Shown here in pieces: positions 33,801-41,726 of a stretch of 47,899 bases of DNA. The notes below the pieces were generated by a model. It was not told the origin of the DNA, did not search any database, and saw nothing but the letters and a program-made list of their open reading frames with translations. The DNA is from Anaerolineales bacterium (GTDB lineage: Bacteria > Chloroflexota > Anaerolineae > Anaerolineales > E44-bin32), in assembly GCA_004376895.1 (NCBI GenBank), contig SOIH01000035.1, forward strand, positions 1-47,899. Reading direction: 5' to 3'. The first letter of the stretch is position 1; each line of letters starts with the position of its first letter. The translations under genes and the position numbers were made by a program.

Positions 33801-34295
33801 TATGTTGCTGACACTGGTAATAAACGTGTCAAAGTCTTCGACAGCGAAGGGAACTTCGTCACCCAGTTCGGCGGTCCAGGGTATCTTCCAGGATTATTAG
33901 ACGAACCGGTTGGTATTACGATTGGAAGCGATGACCGAATATACGTCGCAGATACCTGGAATCAGCGCATCCAGGTCTTCGCAGAAATCTCCCCTCAATC
34001 ATTCGACGCCGTACAGGAATGGAGCGTTGATGCTTGGTACGGGCAATCGCTGGATAACAAGCCCTACTTGGATGCTGGTCCCGGAAACATTATCTGCACC
34101 ACCGATCCAGAGGGTTTCCGGGTGTTATGTTTCACATACGAGGGTGAGTTCCTGCTCGGGTGGGGAGGCGTATTCGGCCAGGCTGAGCACCAGTTTAGCC
34201 TGATCAGCGGCATAGCTCTTGGACCAGAGGGGAAAGTATGGGTTATTGACAGTAGTAACCACCGGGCAATGAGATTTATCCCTGCATTTCCTTAA
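30843..34295 (+). CDS. Agl23-like membrane glycosyltransferase/flippase-associated protein with NHL propeller
   Basis: From ATG 30843, with GGGAG 5 nt upstream, the protein has 1150 residues. The N-terminal half is a GT-C-type multi-span membrane protein of the Agl23 family: MSHDESLHTQFSWYLAEGR, DPLMHGTFQMHV and YDRYVRNEALVVP in the first loops, then about 10 further segments up to about 620. The acidic residues in the first loop are the expected sugar-phosphate-binding site. A non-membrane region follows. The last 290 or so residues form an NHL beta-propeller, with repeats like GTLYVADTLNHRIQMFSPEG and GRVYVADTGNKRVKVFDSEG. It probably transfers or flips lipid-linked sugars. Two poly-G tracts occur in the gene (31550-31558 and 32483-32490). 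Confidence 0.9.
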   Translation: MTEEAISSNEEQSWLDRTLKRNLRIDLEVAVYILLLCVAVFSRFYDLETRVMSHDESLHTQFSWYLAEGRGFSHDPLMHGTFQMHVVSLSYFLFGVSDASARIPAAFFGVIAIGLVILFRKWLGRWGTLAATAMMVFSPYMLYYDRYVRNEALVVPMALLMFYAVFRYFEDREAKWLYLLAASLALHFTTKETAFIYTAQLLGFLGGFFAVRMLRMTWKQSIQKIGFFAGLITTAMGGGLAVGILFGEWGSSGEITNALEPTIEGAVSMGVGAASSFPLGAVSLVLAIFGLTLMAVTLVLAFGKRLRTEFPELDLLVIVGTVTLPQLAALPANLLGWDPLDYSSFSSLGRTIILVASLLLISAAIGALWDWRKWLIAAGVFFGIFIVFYTTLFTNDDGLASGLVGSLGYWFDQHGVERGGQPWYYYLFVQIPIYEYLPAIGSIMAFVYWIRLRPDDQDPDPGSRFAVSFPVIGFLGFMTITSLMLYSFFGEKMPWLTVHIALPMILFGGWGIGQFLERINWQNFKKQRSWLVLLLTLLMLLALLRAMGGVLGETPPFQGSQLDQLRATTGFIVAIAFAIGAAIAIRQLSEGISFRIIASMGSVFLLGVFFMLTIRTGFRAAFVNYDDATEYLVYAHSATGVKTVMDQVEDLSIRTTDGLGIQVAFDDDVSWPLNWYLRDYTSQYFYGANPTRELLNYPLVLVGDNNWHLVEPLLADRFFSFEYIRMWWPNQDFWNLKWSAIDAERSRDQLPDSEPLSPMGTTEYLSRVWAHIKPFFTDSTLRSAVWKIWLDRDFTEYATWVGRDMSLARWTPSDRMRLYIRKDIAAQVWDYGVTPASFTPPIIEDPYADSIIELGADLVIGGEGLSPGELFHPRDMTIGPDGTLYVADTLNHRIQMFSPEGQILTTWGGFGDSQTGGAEDGTFNEPWGLGVAPNGNVYVADTWNHRIQWFSPDGTFLGSFGQEGLGDEPYSFWGPRDVAVDSQGRVYVADTGNKRVKVFDSEGNFVTQFGGPGYLPGLLDEPVGITIGSDDRIYVADTWNQRIQVFAEISPQSFDAVQEWSVDAWYGQSLDNKPYLDAGPGNIICTTDPEGFRVLCFTYEGEFLLGWGGVFGQAEHQFSLISGIALGPEGKVWVIDSSNHRAMRFIPAFP
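31550..31558 (+). repeat. Nine-G homopolymer in the Agl23-like gene
   Basis: Nine consecutive G bases follow ATG-type codons in frame, encoding Met-Gly-Gly-Gly. Loss or gain of one base would frameshift the glycosyltransferase at about residue 240. Confidence 0.9.
32483..32490 (+). repeat. Eight-G homopolymer in the Agl23-like gene
   Basis: Eight consecutive G bases in frame encode part of Met-Gly-Gly-Val. It is the second such tract in the same gene, followed by a shorter GGGGG run a few bases on. Confidence 0.9.
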
Positions 34296-34355
34296 AGGAA
34301 CCTGACCGCTAGAAGCCTACATGTTAAGTGAAGATTATAAGAGTAAGGAGAGCGG

Positions 34356-35501
34356 ATGAAGCTGCATGAATATCAATCGAAGCAATTGTTTGCTGAGCAC
34401 GGTATTCCTATCCCACATGGGCAGATGACGATGAACGCCTCGGAGGCGAAATCGATCGCCGAGGAACTCGGTGGGAGAGTCGTCGTAAAATCCCAAGTTC
34501 TCGTCGGTGGACGCGGGAAAGCAGGCGGCATCCGTCTGGTGAACACGCCTGAGGATGCAGAAGAGGCCGCTACCCAGATCCTCGGGATGAAGATAAAGGG
34601 TCTCCCAGTTCGGAAAGTGCTTATCGATGAAGCTGCCGATATTAAGACGGAGATCTACCTCGGAATTACAAATGATCGCACTAAGCGGTGTCCGGTAATG
34701 ATCGCCTCCGCTGAGGGTGGCGTAGAGATCGAGGAGGTCGCGAAAACGCATCCGGATAAGATCGTACGGGTTTGGATCGACCCGCTGCTCGGACTCCAGG
34801 ATTACCAGGCACGATATCTCGCTGCATGCACCGAAATGCCCCATGAGTATTGGCGCGATTTCATGTCGATCACGAAGGGACTCTATCAGGCATTTATTCA
34901 ATCAGACGCAACTTTAGCGGAGATCAACCCTCTCGTGATTACCGCCGATAAGCGATTGCTGGCTTTGGATGGGAAGGTGGTGCTCGATGACAACGGTCTC
35001 TTCCGGCACCCTGAACTCGCCGAAATGCGCGACCTGGACGAAGAGGCTTCGGAGGAGCGAGAGGCGCGCAAATACGGGCTCTCATACGTAAAGCTGGACG
35101 GAGAGATTGGATGTATGGTCAACGGCGCCGGCTTGGCGATGGCAACGATGGATGTGATCAATCTTTATGGTGGATCGCCTGCCAATTTCCTCGATATTGG
35201 GGGTGGTGCATCTGCTGAGAAAGTAGCCGCTGCAATTCAAATCATCATACGTGATCCAAAGGTGAAGGCAGTTCTCTTTAACATCTTCGGTGGGATCACG
35301 CGCGGTGATGAGGTAGCACGGGGAATCCTGACAGCGTTAAAGAAAACACCATCAGAACTTCCTATGATCGTACGTTTGGTTGGAACGAATGCTGAAGAGG
35401 GTCGTCATCTGCTCGCAGATGCAGACATGGAAACTGCTGTCTCGCTCGCAGACGCCGCCGAGAAGGCGATTGCAGCGGCCAGGGCGGGGGAGGGATCATG
35501 A
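34356..35501 (+). CDS. sucC: Succinyl-CoA synthetase (ADP-forming) beta subunit
   Basis: The 381-residue subunit begins with the ATP-grasp fold ([18 protein letters not shown], then [14 protein letters not shown]). It contains the EINPLVIT motif and ends with the CoA-ligase domain ([13 protein letters not shown]). With SucD it makes ATP from succinyl-CoA in the TCA cycle, or runs in reverse. AAGGAG lies just upstream of the ATG. Its end overlaps the sucD start (ATGA). Confidence 0.97.
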   Translation: MKLHEYQSKQLFAEHGIPIPHGQMTMNASEAKSIAEELGGRVVVKSQVLVGGRGKAGGIRLVNTPEDAEEAATQILGMKIKGLPVRKVLIDEAADIKTEIYLGITNDRTKRCPVMIASAEGGVEIEEVAKTHPDKIVRVWIDPLLGLQDYQARYLAACTEMPHEYWRDFMSITKGLYQAFIQSDATLAEINPLVITADKRLLALDGKVVLDDNGLFRHPELAEMRDLDEEASEEREARKYGLSYVKLDGEIGCMVNGAGLAMATMDVINLYGGSPANFLDIGGGASAEKVAAAIQIIIRDPKVKAVLFNIFGGITRGDEVARGILTALKKTPSELPMIVRLVGTNAEEGRHLLADADMETAVSLADAAEKAIAAARAGEGS

Positions 35502-36361
35502 GTATTTTAGTCGATAAAAATACAAAGCTGCTTGTTCAAGGAATTACCGGGCGAGAGGGTTTGTTCCACACTGCTCGAATGATTGAGCACGGCACGAATG
35601 TCGTCGCTGGAGTTACACCCCAAAAGGGAGGGGAGTGGGTGTTGGGGGGAAAGGTTCCGGTGTTCGATACGGTGAAATCGGCGGTTGAAGCTACCGGTGC
35701 GAATACCAGCGCGATATTTGTCCCATCACGTTTCTCAGCGGATGCCATCTTGGAGGCTGCCGATGCGGGGATTTCTTTAATTGTATGCATTACAGAAGGT
35801 ATCCCCGTCCAGGATATGATGAAAGTAAGGCGATACCTCGATCAGATAGGCGTCCGCTTGGTCGGACCGAATTGCCCGGGGCTGCTTTCACCAGGTGCTG
35901 CGAAAGTCGGGATTATCCCTGGGGATATAGCAGTTTCCGGTAATATTGGCGTCGTCTCAAGATCTGGAACACTGACGTATGAAGTCCTTCATGCCCTAAA
36001 GCAGAACGAGATGGGTGTCTCAACTTGTGTTGGCATCGGCGGGGATCCAATCAACGGCACGTCGTTCGTCGATACCTTGGAGTTGTTTGAGGCAGATCCT
36101 CACACCGAGAAGGTTGTTTTGATTGGCGAAATCGGCGGAACAGATGAGGAGCTAGCTGCCGAATACATACGGGACCATATGACGAAGCAGGTTGTCGCTT
36201 TCATCGCCGGAAAGACCGCACCACCTGGAAAGCGAATGGGCCACGCAGGTGCGATTGTGGAGGGCGGAGAGGGCACCGCAGAAGATAAAATTAAAGCTCT
36301 GACGGCTGCAGGGGTAATGACAGCTGACCGACCCGAAGAGATACCAGATCTGCTTCGCTGA
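35498..36361 (+). CDS. sucD: Succinyl-CoA synthetase alpha subunit
   Basis: The 287-residue subunit has the CoA-binding Rossmann domain ([23 protein letters not shown]) and the ligase domain with [16 protein letters not shown]. The phosphohistidine site lies in [14 protein letters not shown] (His about 246). It pairs with SucC, which overlaps it by 4 nt. Confidence 0.97.
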   Translation: MSILVDKNTKLLVQGITGREGLFHTARMIEHGTNVVAGVTPQKGGEWVLGGKVPVFDTVKSAVEATGANTSAIFVPSRFSADAILEAADAGISLIVCITEGIPVQDMMKVRRYLDQIGVRLVGPNCPGLLSPGAAKVGIIPGDIAVSGNIGVVSRSGTLTYEVLHALKQNEMGVSTCVGIGGDPINGTSFVDTLELFEADPHTEKVVLIGEIGGTDEELAAEYIRDHMTKQVVAFIAGKTAPPGKRMGHAGAIVEGGEGTAEDKIKALTAAGVMTADRPEEIPDLLR

Positions 36362-36410
36362 GTTCAGAAGATCAATTTGGGAAAGGGTTTGAAAATCAGC
36401 AAGACAAGAG

Positions 36411-36441
36411 TCCGTGAATCTATGTTTCACGCATTCGCGGA
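36411..36441 (+). terminator. Hairpin downstream of sucCD, with a competing stem
   Basis: TCCGTGAAT (36411-36419) and ATTCGCGGA (36433-36441) pair with one G-T wobble and are followed by TTTATA. An overlapping shorter stem (CGTGAA/TTCACG) can form instead. It is a likely terminator or attenuator between sucD and the URO-D-family gene. Confidence 0.5.
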
Positions 36442-36492
36442 TTTATAAATAGTATCGGTTCATTAGAAAATGAGATAGGGGACACAATCCAA

Positions 36493-37473
36493 ATGGTTTC
36501 AAAACGCGAGAGACTTGAGGCGGCGATAGCTAAAGATGTAGCTGATCGCCCTCCGCTAGCGTTATGGCGTCATTTTCCTGTTGATGATCAAACGCCAGAG
36601 GGATTATCGGAATCCACCGCGCTTTATCAGGCGCGATATGACTACGATTTTGTTAAAGTGACCCCCGCTTCTTCTTTCTGTTTGCTGGACTGGGGGGTCG
36701 AGGATAAGTGGAATGGGAATCCTGAAGGGACCAGGGATTACACGCGGCGTGCGATCAAGAAGCCTGCGGACTGGCGGGAACTCAGAGTGCTTGACCCGGA
36801 GCAAGGGAGCCTCGGCAAGCAACTGAAGTGTCTTGAGCTATTGCGGGAGAGACTCGGAGAAACTCAACCGATCATCCAAACGATCTTCAACCCTCTTTCG
36901 CAAGCGAAAAACCTCGCGGGTCAGCAGATGTTGTTTGAACATCTCCACCAAGAACCAGAAGAAGTTCTCGCCGGACTGGAGATCATCACACAATCTACAG
37001 TCAATTTTATTGAGGCTATGAAGGATCGCGGGGTGGATGGCATTTTCTACGCCATCCAGCATGGCTCATATCAAATATTCGATTCTGAGAATTATCGAAA
37101 GTTTGGTGAGGTTTTTGACCATCGGATTTTCGAAGCAGCGGAACTATTTTGGCTAAATGTGCTCCACTTACATGGCGAAGCGATCATGTTCGACCTTGCG
37201 GAAAAATACCCTGTGCAGGTCGTGAATTGGCACGATCGCGAAGTGCCCCCGAGCTTAGCGGAGGGTGCGCTGCGGATTTCTGGTGCGGTTTGCGGCGGCA
37301 TTCGACGGATGACGATGGTTTGCGGTGACCCGACCCAGGTTCAGGAGGAGGCTGCACAAGCTCTAAAGTCTCTTAATAGCCGGGGAGTTGTGCTTGGCAC
37401 CGGCTGTGTGGTCCCTGTGCACGCACCACGAATGAATATGGAAGCCGCTCGCACTGCAGCGAACTGCGCATAG
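36493..37473 (+). CDS. Uroporphyrinogen decarboxylase (URO-D) family protein
   Basis: The 326-residue TIM-barrel protein belongs to the URO-D superfamily: VSKRERLEAAIAKDVADRPPLALWRHFP at the start, and a C-terminal VVLGTGCVVPVHAPRMNMEAAR that matches the family end. The catalytic segments of true HemE (the R-x-A-G-R motif near the N-terminus) are not obvious, and no haem genes are near. It is more likely one of the corrinoid-methyltransferase or unknown members of the superfamily. It follows sucCD and precedes rsmD. Confidence 0.82.
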   Translation: MVSKRERLEAAIAKDVADRPPLALWRHFPVDDQTPEGLSESTALYQARYDYDFVKVTPASSFCLLDWGVEDKWNGNPEGTRDYTRRAIKKPADWRELRVLDPEQGSLGKQLKCLELLRERLGETQPIIQTIFNPLSQAKNLAGQQMLFEHLHQEPEEVLAGLEIITQSTVNFIEAMKDRGVDGIFYAIQHGSYQIFDSENYRKFGEVFDHRIFEAAELFWLNVLHLHGEAIMFDLAEKYPVQVVNWHDREVPPSLAEGALRISGAVCGGIRRMTMVCGDPTQVQEEAAQALKSLNSRGVVLGTGCVVPVHAPRMNMEAARTAANCA

Positions 37474-37512
37474 CCATGCAATTGAGGTGATAACGCTCTT
37501 GTTGAGACGATA

Positions 37513-38079
37513 ATGGCAGGTATTAGAGTGATCGCTGGAAAAGCGAAAGGGCGTAAGCTGCAAATGGTCCCAGGTATAGATGTACGACCTATAGGGGATC
37601 GTGTGAAAGAGTCACTATTCAATATCATTGGCGCTGATATTCGCGAGGCGAGGCTCTTAGATTTATTCGCCGGTACGGGAAGTGTTGGGATTGAAGCGCT
37701 AAGCAGAGGTGCAGCTCGAGTAGTTTTTATCGATGAGAACAGAAAGGCGATTGAAACAATCCGCAAAAACCTCGAGCACACGAGACTGCAGGAAGTGGCG
37801 GATGTAGAGCAGCGTGACGCTTTCCAATTTCTGCGGTACAAGCCTATGATAGACCCGTTTGATTATATCTATGTTGCACCACCGCAATACAAGGGAATGT
37901 GGCTTAAGGGAGTTAGGGCGGTAGATGACAATGTGGCCTGGTTGAATCCAGATGCATGGGTCATAGCCCAGATTGATCCGGATGAATACGAAGAAATGGA
38001 GCTAAGGTTTTTGGTGGAGTTTGACCAACGGCAGTACGGGAAAACCTTACTTGTCTTTTATGAATGGCCGGGCATGTGA
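37513..38079 (+). CDS. rsmD: 16S rRNA (guanine-N2)-methyltransferase, RsmD-like
   Basis: The 188-residue Rossmann methyltransferase begins MAGIRVIAGKAKGRKLQ, then VRPIGDRVKESLFNIIG, and has the SAM loop LLDLFAGTGSVGIEALSRGA. The usual (D/N)PP(Y/F) catalytic motif is replaced by VAPPQY (Ala122 to Tyr126). The tail (KTLLVFYEW) matches the family. It should methylate G966 of 16S rRNA. The substitution of the first residue is notable but may be shared by relatives. Confidence 0.9.
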   Translation: MAGIRVIAGKAKGRKLQMVPGIDVRPIGDRVKESLFNIIGADIREARLLDLFAGTGSVGIEALSRGAARVVFIDENRKAIETIRKNLEHTRLQEVADVEQRDAFQFLRYKPMIDPFDYIYVAPPQYKGMWLKGVRAVDDNVAWLNPDAWVIAQIDPDEYEEMELRFLVEFDQRQYGKTLLVFYEWPGM

Positions 38080-38110
38080 TTTTGTGCGAGGGAACTCAAG
38101 ATTGAATTGC

Positions 38111-38131
38111 GGGCGGTCTTTTTGATCGCCC
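38111..38131. terminator. Bidirectional terminator between rsmD and the membrane-protein gene
   Basis: GGGCGGTC (38111-38118) and GATCGCCC (38124-38131) pair over 8 bp, with one G-T, around a TTTTT loop. It lies between convergent stop codons; a short T run follows on the plus strand. Confidence 0.7.
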
Positions 38132-38132
38132 T

Positions 38133-39050
38133 TTATCGTTCTACAAGGAAGAGTTCACCATCTACAGGTTCACCAAGTAGCCGGTCACCGTCCAGAATTT
38201 TCCGCAGAAAATGATACATCGTGAAGAGTTCAAGCGCGAAGGGCGGGAACCCCAGCAGGCCTAGAAGAGGCATTTTCCCATAATGTAAACCGAAGATCCG
38301 GAGTGGCTCAGGCACCAAATAAATCCAATGCCCACCCCCATAATGGAACGCCTGAAAGTTCCAAGCCTCCCAGAGGAAGCCGCAAACTAGCCCACCTGCG
38401 AGCAAGGATAGGATTGGCCAATATGTCCGTTCTCGCAGCATTCTTCGAAACGATGTCGCTCCCATCCGGTCGTTGATCGGATCGATCAACAGGATAAAAC
38501 CGATCCAGATGGATCCAAACAGATAGGAAGCGATCGGTGTGGGAAGCAATAATGGGATCACAACCATGAGTAGTCCGCATAGAAACCAAAGCCAGCCGGC
38601 GCCAATGAATACTTCATCGATCCTGATTTGGAGATGGCGCAGAAATCGTGTGGGCTTGAAAGTAGAGATGATCTCCGAGGAGATGAATACGCCGGGCATG
38701 ATTGTGGCGAAAGACCAAAAATAAGCGAAATCACGAATAATGGGGTTGTCTGGAACACAAAAGTATGCCCAGTTCTGAATGTGAAAATTGAGAACTTCAA
38801 AGAGCAGCCAGATACCAACCGAAAACAGCAAGACGAGGGGGAACTCCCTTCGTCGGGTCGTTAGCCAGGAACTTCCTTGGCGGCGATAGAGGAATGCATC
38901 TGCGGCCAAGATATAGCCCGTCCACATAATCGGCGTAAGCCAGACGGCGGCGAAATAGACGTCCATGACAAGCAGGATTTCACCGATGCCCATTGTGGCG
39001 AGGCCTAAGATGCCATATAGCGGGAATTTGTGTTTATCTGTGGTTTTCAC
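38133..39050 (-). CDS. Integral membrane protein of unknown function
   Basis: The 305-residue protein has about eight hydrophobic segments and no recognisable catalytic motif. The sequence is rich in Trp, as in LSRPxGFLWEAWNF-like turns; GFLWEAWNFQAFHYGGGHWIYLVPEP near residues 223-248 looks like a conserved aromatic loop. Family unknown. Its ATG overlaps the Nudix stop by 4 nt, so it belongs to the aldolase operon. Confidence 0.75.
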   Translation of the reverse strand: MKTTDKHKFPLYGILGLATMGIGEILLVMDVYFAAVWLTPIMWTGYILAADAFLYRRQGSSWLTTRRREFPLVLLFSVGIWLLFEVLNFHIQNWAYFCVPDNPIIRDFAYFWSFATIMPGVFISSEIISTFKPTRFLRHLQIRIDEVFIGAGWLWFLCGLLMVVIPLLLPTPIASYLFGSIWIGFILLIDPINDRMGATSFRRMLRERTYWPILSLLAGGLVCGFLWEAWNFQAFHYGGGHWIYLVPEPLRIFGLHYGKMPLLGLLGFPPFALELFTMYHFLRKILDGDRLLGEPVDGELFLVER

Positions 39051-39556
39051 GGGTTGAAGTGGATACTTGGACTCCCATCTTCAGCGAACGTGGTCACGGC
39101 GCAATAGGGTTGTTTATTGTGATAGCTCTTTATGGCGCGAGGCAGGAGCGCAGGCAAATCCTCCACTAATGTCTGCTTATCAAAGTCTTCCAGGTCAATC
39201 CATTCTGGCGTTCCTTCGCAGGAACTGTGGGTCTCCGAGACTTCGATTTCGCCGACAAAGATATATAGGCCGATCCCTGGCGAATTCCCAACATCAACAG
39301 TGACAACACCGGAAAGATAGAGAGAAGAAGGGGACAGGATCAACCCCGTCTCCTCTTTGATCTCGCGTAGAGCTGCGCCCCGTGGATCTTCGCCCCGCTC
39401 GATATGACCCCCAATCCCATTCAAAAGGCCAGACCAAGGGCCGCGGCCCTCGGCAATCCGGATGAGAAGGACCTGCTCCTCGCACAGCAGGAAGGATAAG
39501 CAGCGAGGCAAAACTGAGTATCTCCCCGCTTGAACTTGTTGGCCCGGGAGCGACAT
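39047..39556 (-). CDS. Nudix hydrolase
   Basis: The 169-residue protein has a complete Nudix box, beginning GHIERGEDPRGAALREI and continuing KEETGL, matching G-x5-E-x7-REU-x-EE-x-G-U. This motif binds the metal that cleaves nucleoside diphosphates linked to X. The substrate is not predictable, although MutT-like housekeeping is common. The gene follows the aldolase gene after 18 nt and overlaps the membrane-protein gene. Confidence 0.92.
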   Translation of the reverse strand: MSLPGQQVQAGRYSVLPRCLSFLLCEEQVLLIRIAEGRGPWSGLLNGIGGHIERGEDPRGAALREIKEETGLILSPSSLYLSGVVTVDVGNSPGIGLYIFVGEIEVSETHSSCEGTPEWIDLEDFDKQTLVEDLPALLPRAIKSYHNKQPYCAVTTFAEDGSPSIHFNP

Positions 39557-39574
39557 CAGGAATTCTTTTTCGCT

Positions 39575-40999
39575 TTAGTCATCCAGGTCACTAACATCTC
39601 CTACTCCACCACTTTCGGCGAGGTAAGACTCGATTTCAGGTTGAATTGGAACTACCTTTGTATATCTCTGGACCATCTCGCGCGTCCCGCCGACATTCAG
39701 GCGTTCAAAGAGGAGTTTGAACTGCTCCTCCCATTTCTTCTCGATCGTATGGATCGTGCTTTCGGGTAGGTCCCAGAGCGCTTGCTTGAAGGGACCAATG
39801 GCTCGCTTGCGTGTCTTGTAATAGAACTGATCGTCGGTCTGACCTTCCTTGCGTTCGTTACTGTGATTATCGCGGAGGTAGGCGAAGATCTCCTCGAGAA
39901 GATCTGAGGGGAGTTCATCGTACAGCATATTTTGGAAGCCTGTAGCAAGATGAACTTCAAGCGTGTTCGCCTCGGCGAAACGGCTGAAGGCCTCCTCTGG
40001 TAGAGTAGAAGCTCCGTGCTGGACCGCGCCGCCCATCCCATATTCCTTGGCAACGGCTGATAGTTGCTGCAATATGTCGAAATCCACACTAACTTCTGCG
40101 ATGGACCCATCCGGTAAAACGACGCCGCCATGTGATGTGCCGGTCTGGATGCTGATCTTGGAGAGGTCCGCGGCGGCTGGAAGCCTTGCTTCCATCTCTT
40201 TGTCGTACCCCTCCATGAAAGCTCGCAGCTCGGGTTCGGTGCTATTAACCCCGCCGACCTCGCCGATCTCACCACCCAGAGATATCGTCACGCCTTCCGG
40301 CTCTAAGTTGCGAATACCGGCTGCGAGTTCGGCGCAGCAGGTATAGTTGACTTCTTGCTGCTCAGGAATCGTTTCCTTGCTCAGGTCGACGAGAGTCGAG
40401 GTATCGATATCGATGTTGAAGAAACCGGCCGCGACCGAGTCCCGCGACAGTTCGAGAATTGCATCAGTCTCTGAGTTCGGATCTTTTGCATACTTGCTTG
40501 CGCTTACTTGATAGTGATCCCCCTGAATGAAAACTGGGCCCTCATAACCTTCGGCGATTGCCGCGGCGAGAATGTTGGCTGCATACTCCGCGGGGCGCTG
40601 GTCGGTGTACCCCATCTCTGAACGAGCGATCTCAAAGATCATAGCGCATGAGTCAGTCGCTACAGCGGATCTAAAGACGGTTCTTGCAGCATTAAAGGGC
40701 AGGGCGCGCAGGTTAATCGCCGGGACGGTGAAATCATCAGGCGTCTTGCCCTGGCCGCGTGCCAGATAAAAATCATGGATAGAGGCGGGGATTACACCCA
40801 TCTCGAGGGCACACGCCCGAATAAGCCACTGAGCGAGCGCTTTCTCACGAGGATCACCGAGTGCTGCCGTTCGAACAATTTTATCGATATTTTCTACAAC
40901 TACTTTGGAATCGCGCACCGATACCACGGGACCTTTGCCGATACGAATAGAATCACCGAGCGGTTTTGCGACTCGCAGCAATTCATCAATTAAAGCCAT
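39575..40999 (-). CDS. Class II fructose-bisphosphate aldolase-like protein (long form)
   Basis: The 474-residue TIM-barrel enzyme belongs to the class II (zinc) aldolase family in an extended form: IQGDHYQVSASKY in place of the usual metal-binding ADHG region, DIDTSTLVDLS, GGEIGEVGGVNST, TGTSHGGVVLPDG and QHGASTLPEEAF. Zn2+ should sit on the His of these segments. It probably cleaves fructose 1,6-bisphosphate or a related ketose phosphate. It is longer than the usual class II enzyme (about 290-360) and has a C-terminal extension (about 400-474). It is the first gene of an operon with Nudix and a membrane protein. Confidence 0.85.
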   Translation of the reverse strand: MALIDELLRVAKPLGDSIRIGKGPVVSVRDSKVVVENIDKIVRTAALGDPREKALAQWLIRACALEMGVIPASIHDFYLARGQGKTPDDFTVPAINLRALPFNAARTVFRSAVATDSCAMIFEIARSEMGYTDQRPAEYAANILAAAIAEGYEGPVFIQGDHYQVSASKYAKDPNSETDAILELSRDSVAAGFFNIDIDTSTLVDLSKETIPEQQEVNYTCCAELAAGIRNLEPEGVTISLGGEIGEVGGVNSTEPELRAFMEGYDKEMEARLPAAADLSKISIQTGTSHGGVVLPDGSIAEVSVDFDILQQLSAVAKEYGMGGAVQHGASTLPEEAFSRFAEANTLEVHLATGFQNMLYDELPSDLLEEIFAYLRDNHSNERKEGQTDDQFYYKTRKRAIGPFKQALWDLPESTIHTIEKKWEEQFKLLFERLNVGGTREMVQRYTKVVPIQPEIESYLAESGGVGDVSDLDD

Positions 41000-41025
41000 T
41001 GAGTTCCCTTCCTTTCAATTCAATG

Positions 41026-41049
41026 CATAGTTACTATGTGTGAATTATA
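41026..41049 (-). promoter_or_regulatory. -10 box of the aldolase operon with start-site palindrome
   Basis: On the minus strand TATAAT is at 41049-41044. No convincing -35 is seen. The perfect palindrome CATAGT-T-ACTATG (41026-41038) overlaps the predicted transcription start, about 7 nt downstream of the -10. Confidence 0.45.
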
Positions 41050-41103
41050 CTTGTTTCACTTCATAGTGGAGGGATCATTGTCAGCGTTTCGTCAGTCAGC
41101 TGT

Positions 41104-41144
41104 TTGTGATAAAGGTGGCATGAAGATATAATCTACTTAGATTA
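41104..41144 (+). promoter_or_regulatory. Promoter and operator of the SPFH-HTH operon
   Basis: TTGTGA (41104-41109) and TATAAT (41127-41132) are spaced by 17 nt. The perfect palindrome TAATCTA-CT-TAGATTA (41129-41144) covers the end of the -10 box and the predicted start site, the classical position of a repressor operator. Confidence 0.65.
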
Positions 41145-41181
41145 GTGTATCGTATTGTGCATGTAGAGTGAGGAGAGAATT

Positions 41182-41721
41182 ATGAACGATCCCCTTGATA
41201 AAATCACTGCAGGAGATAATCTTATTGGTAAGATTCGGAACTTCCTGGCCGGTTTTGTCGGGTATGTTGAGCGAGATAACCGTAGGGAAGCTGATAAATT
41301 GCTGCGACTGACCGTAGCCCAGCGTTTCGAAGAACAATGGGAGCGAATATCAGAGCTTCAGCGGCGGTTGATTAAAGAAAATCAACTCGAACAAGTAGAT
41401 GACTTGGAAGAAGCGGCGATCAAGCTGCGTGCTTTTGTGAATCGGATTAGGAACGCGTCCTATGGTTATTCAGGACTTTTTGATGCCGTCCAAATAAACA
41501 GCAAGGAACTAGAGCAGATCTATAAATATGACGTCGCTCTGCTTGAGGGAGTCGATCAGGTCTCCAATGCTATCGACAACCTCGGCGCGTCACTCGGGAC
41601 GGATGGCTTCCCCGCTGCCATTAGGCACATGGTCACTCTCAGTGAAGAGACCATCAGTACTTTTGACCGCAGAGAGGAAGTAATTTTAACTAACGTCGAC
41701 TCAACTGGAAGTGAGGAGTAA
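41182..41721 (+). CDS. Unknown helical protein coupled to the SPFH protein
   Basis: I do not recognise the family. The 179-residue protein is acidic and almost entirely helical, with coiled-coil-like stretches (about 50-90 and 95-135). There is no signal peptide or membrane segment. The SPFH gene follows after 5 nt. Such a pairing suggests a partner in membrane or stress-complex assembly, like the small helical proteins next to PspA or SPFH genes. GAGGAGAG lies just upstream of the ATG. Confidence 0.72.
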   Translation: MNDPLDKITAGDNLIGKIRNFLAGFVGYVERDNRREADKLLRLTVAQRFEEQWERISELQRRLIKENQLEQVDDLEEAAIKLRAFVNRIRNASYGYSGLFDAVQINSKELEQIYKYDVALLEGVDQVSNAIDNLGASLGTDGFPAAIRHMVTLSEETISTFDRREEVILTNVDSTGSEE

Positions 41722-41726
41722 AGAAG

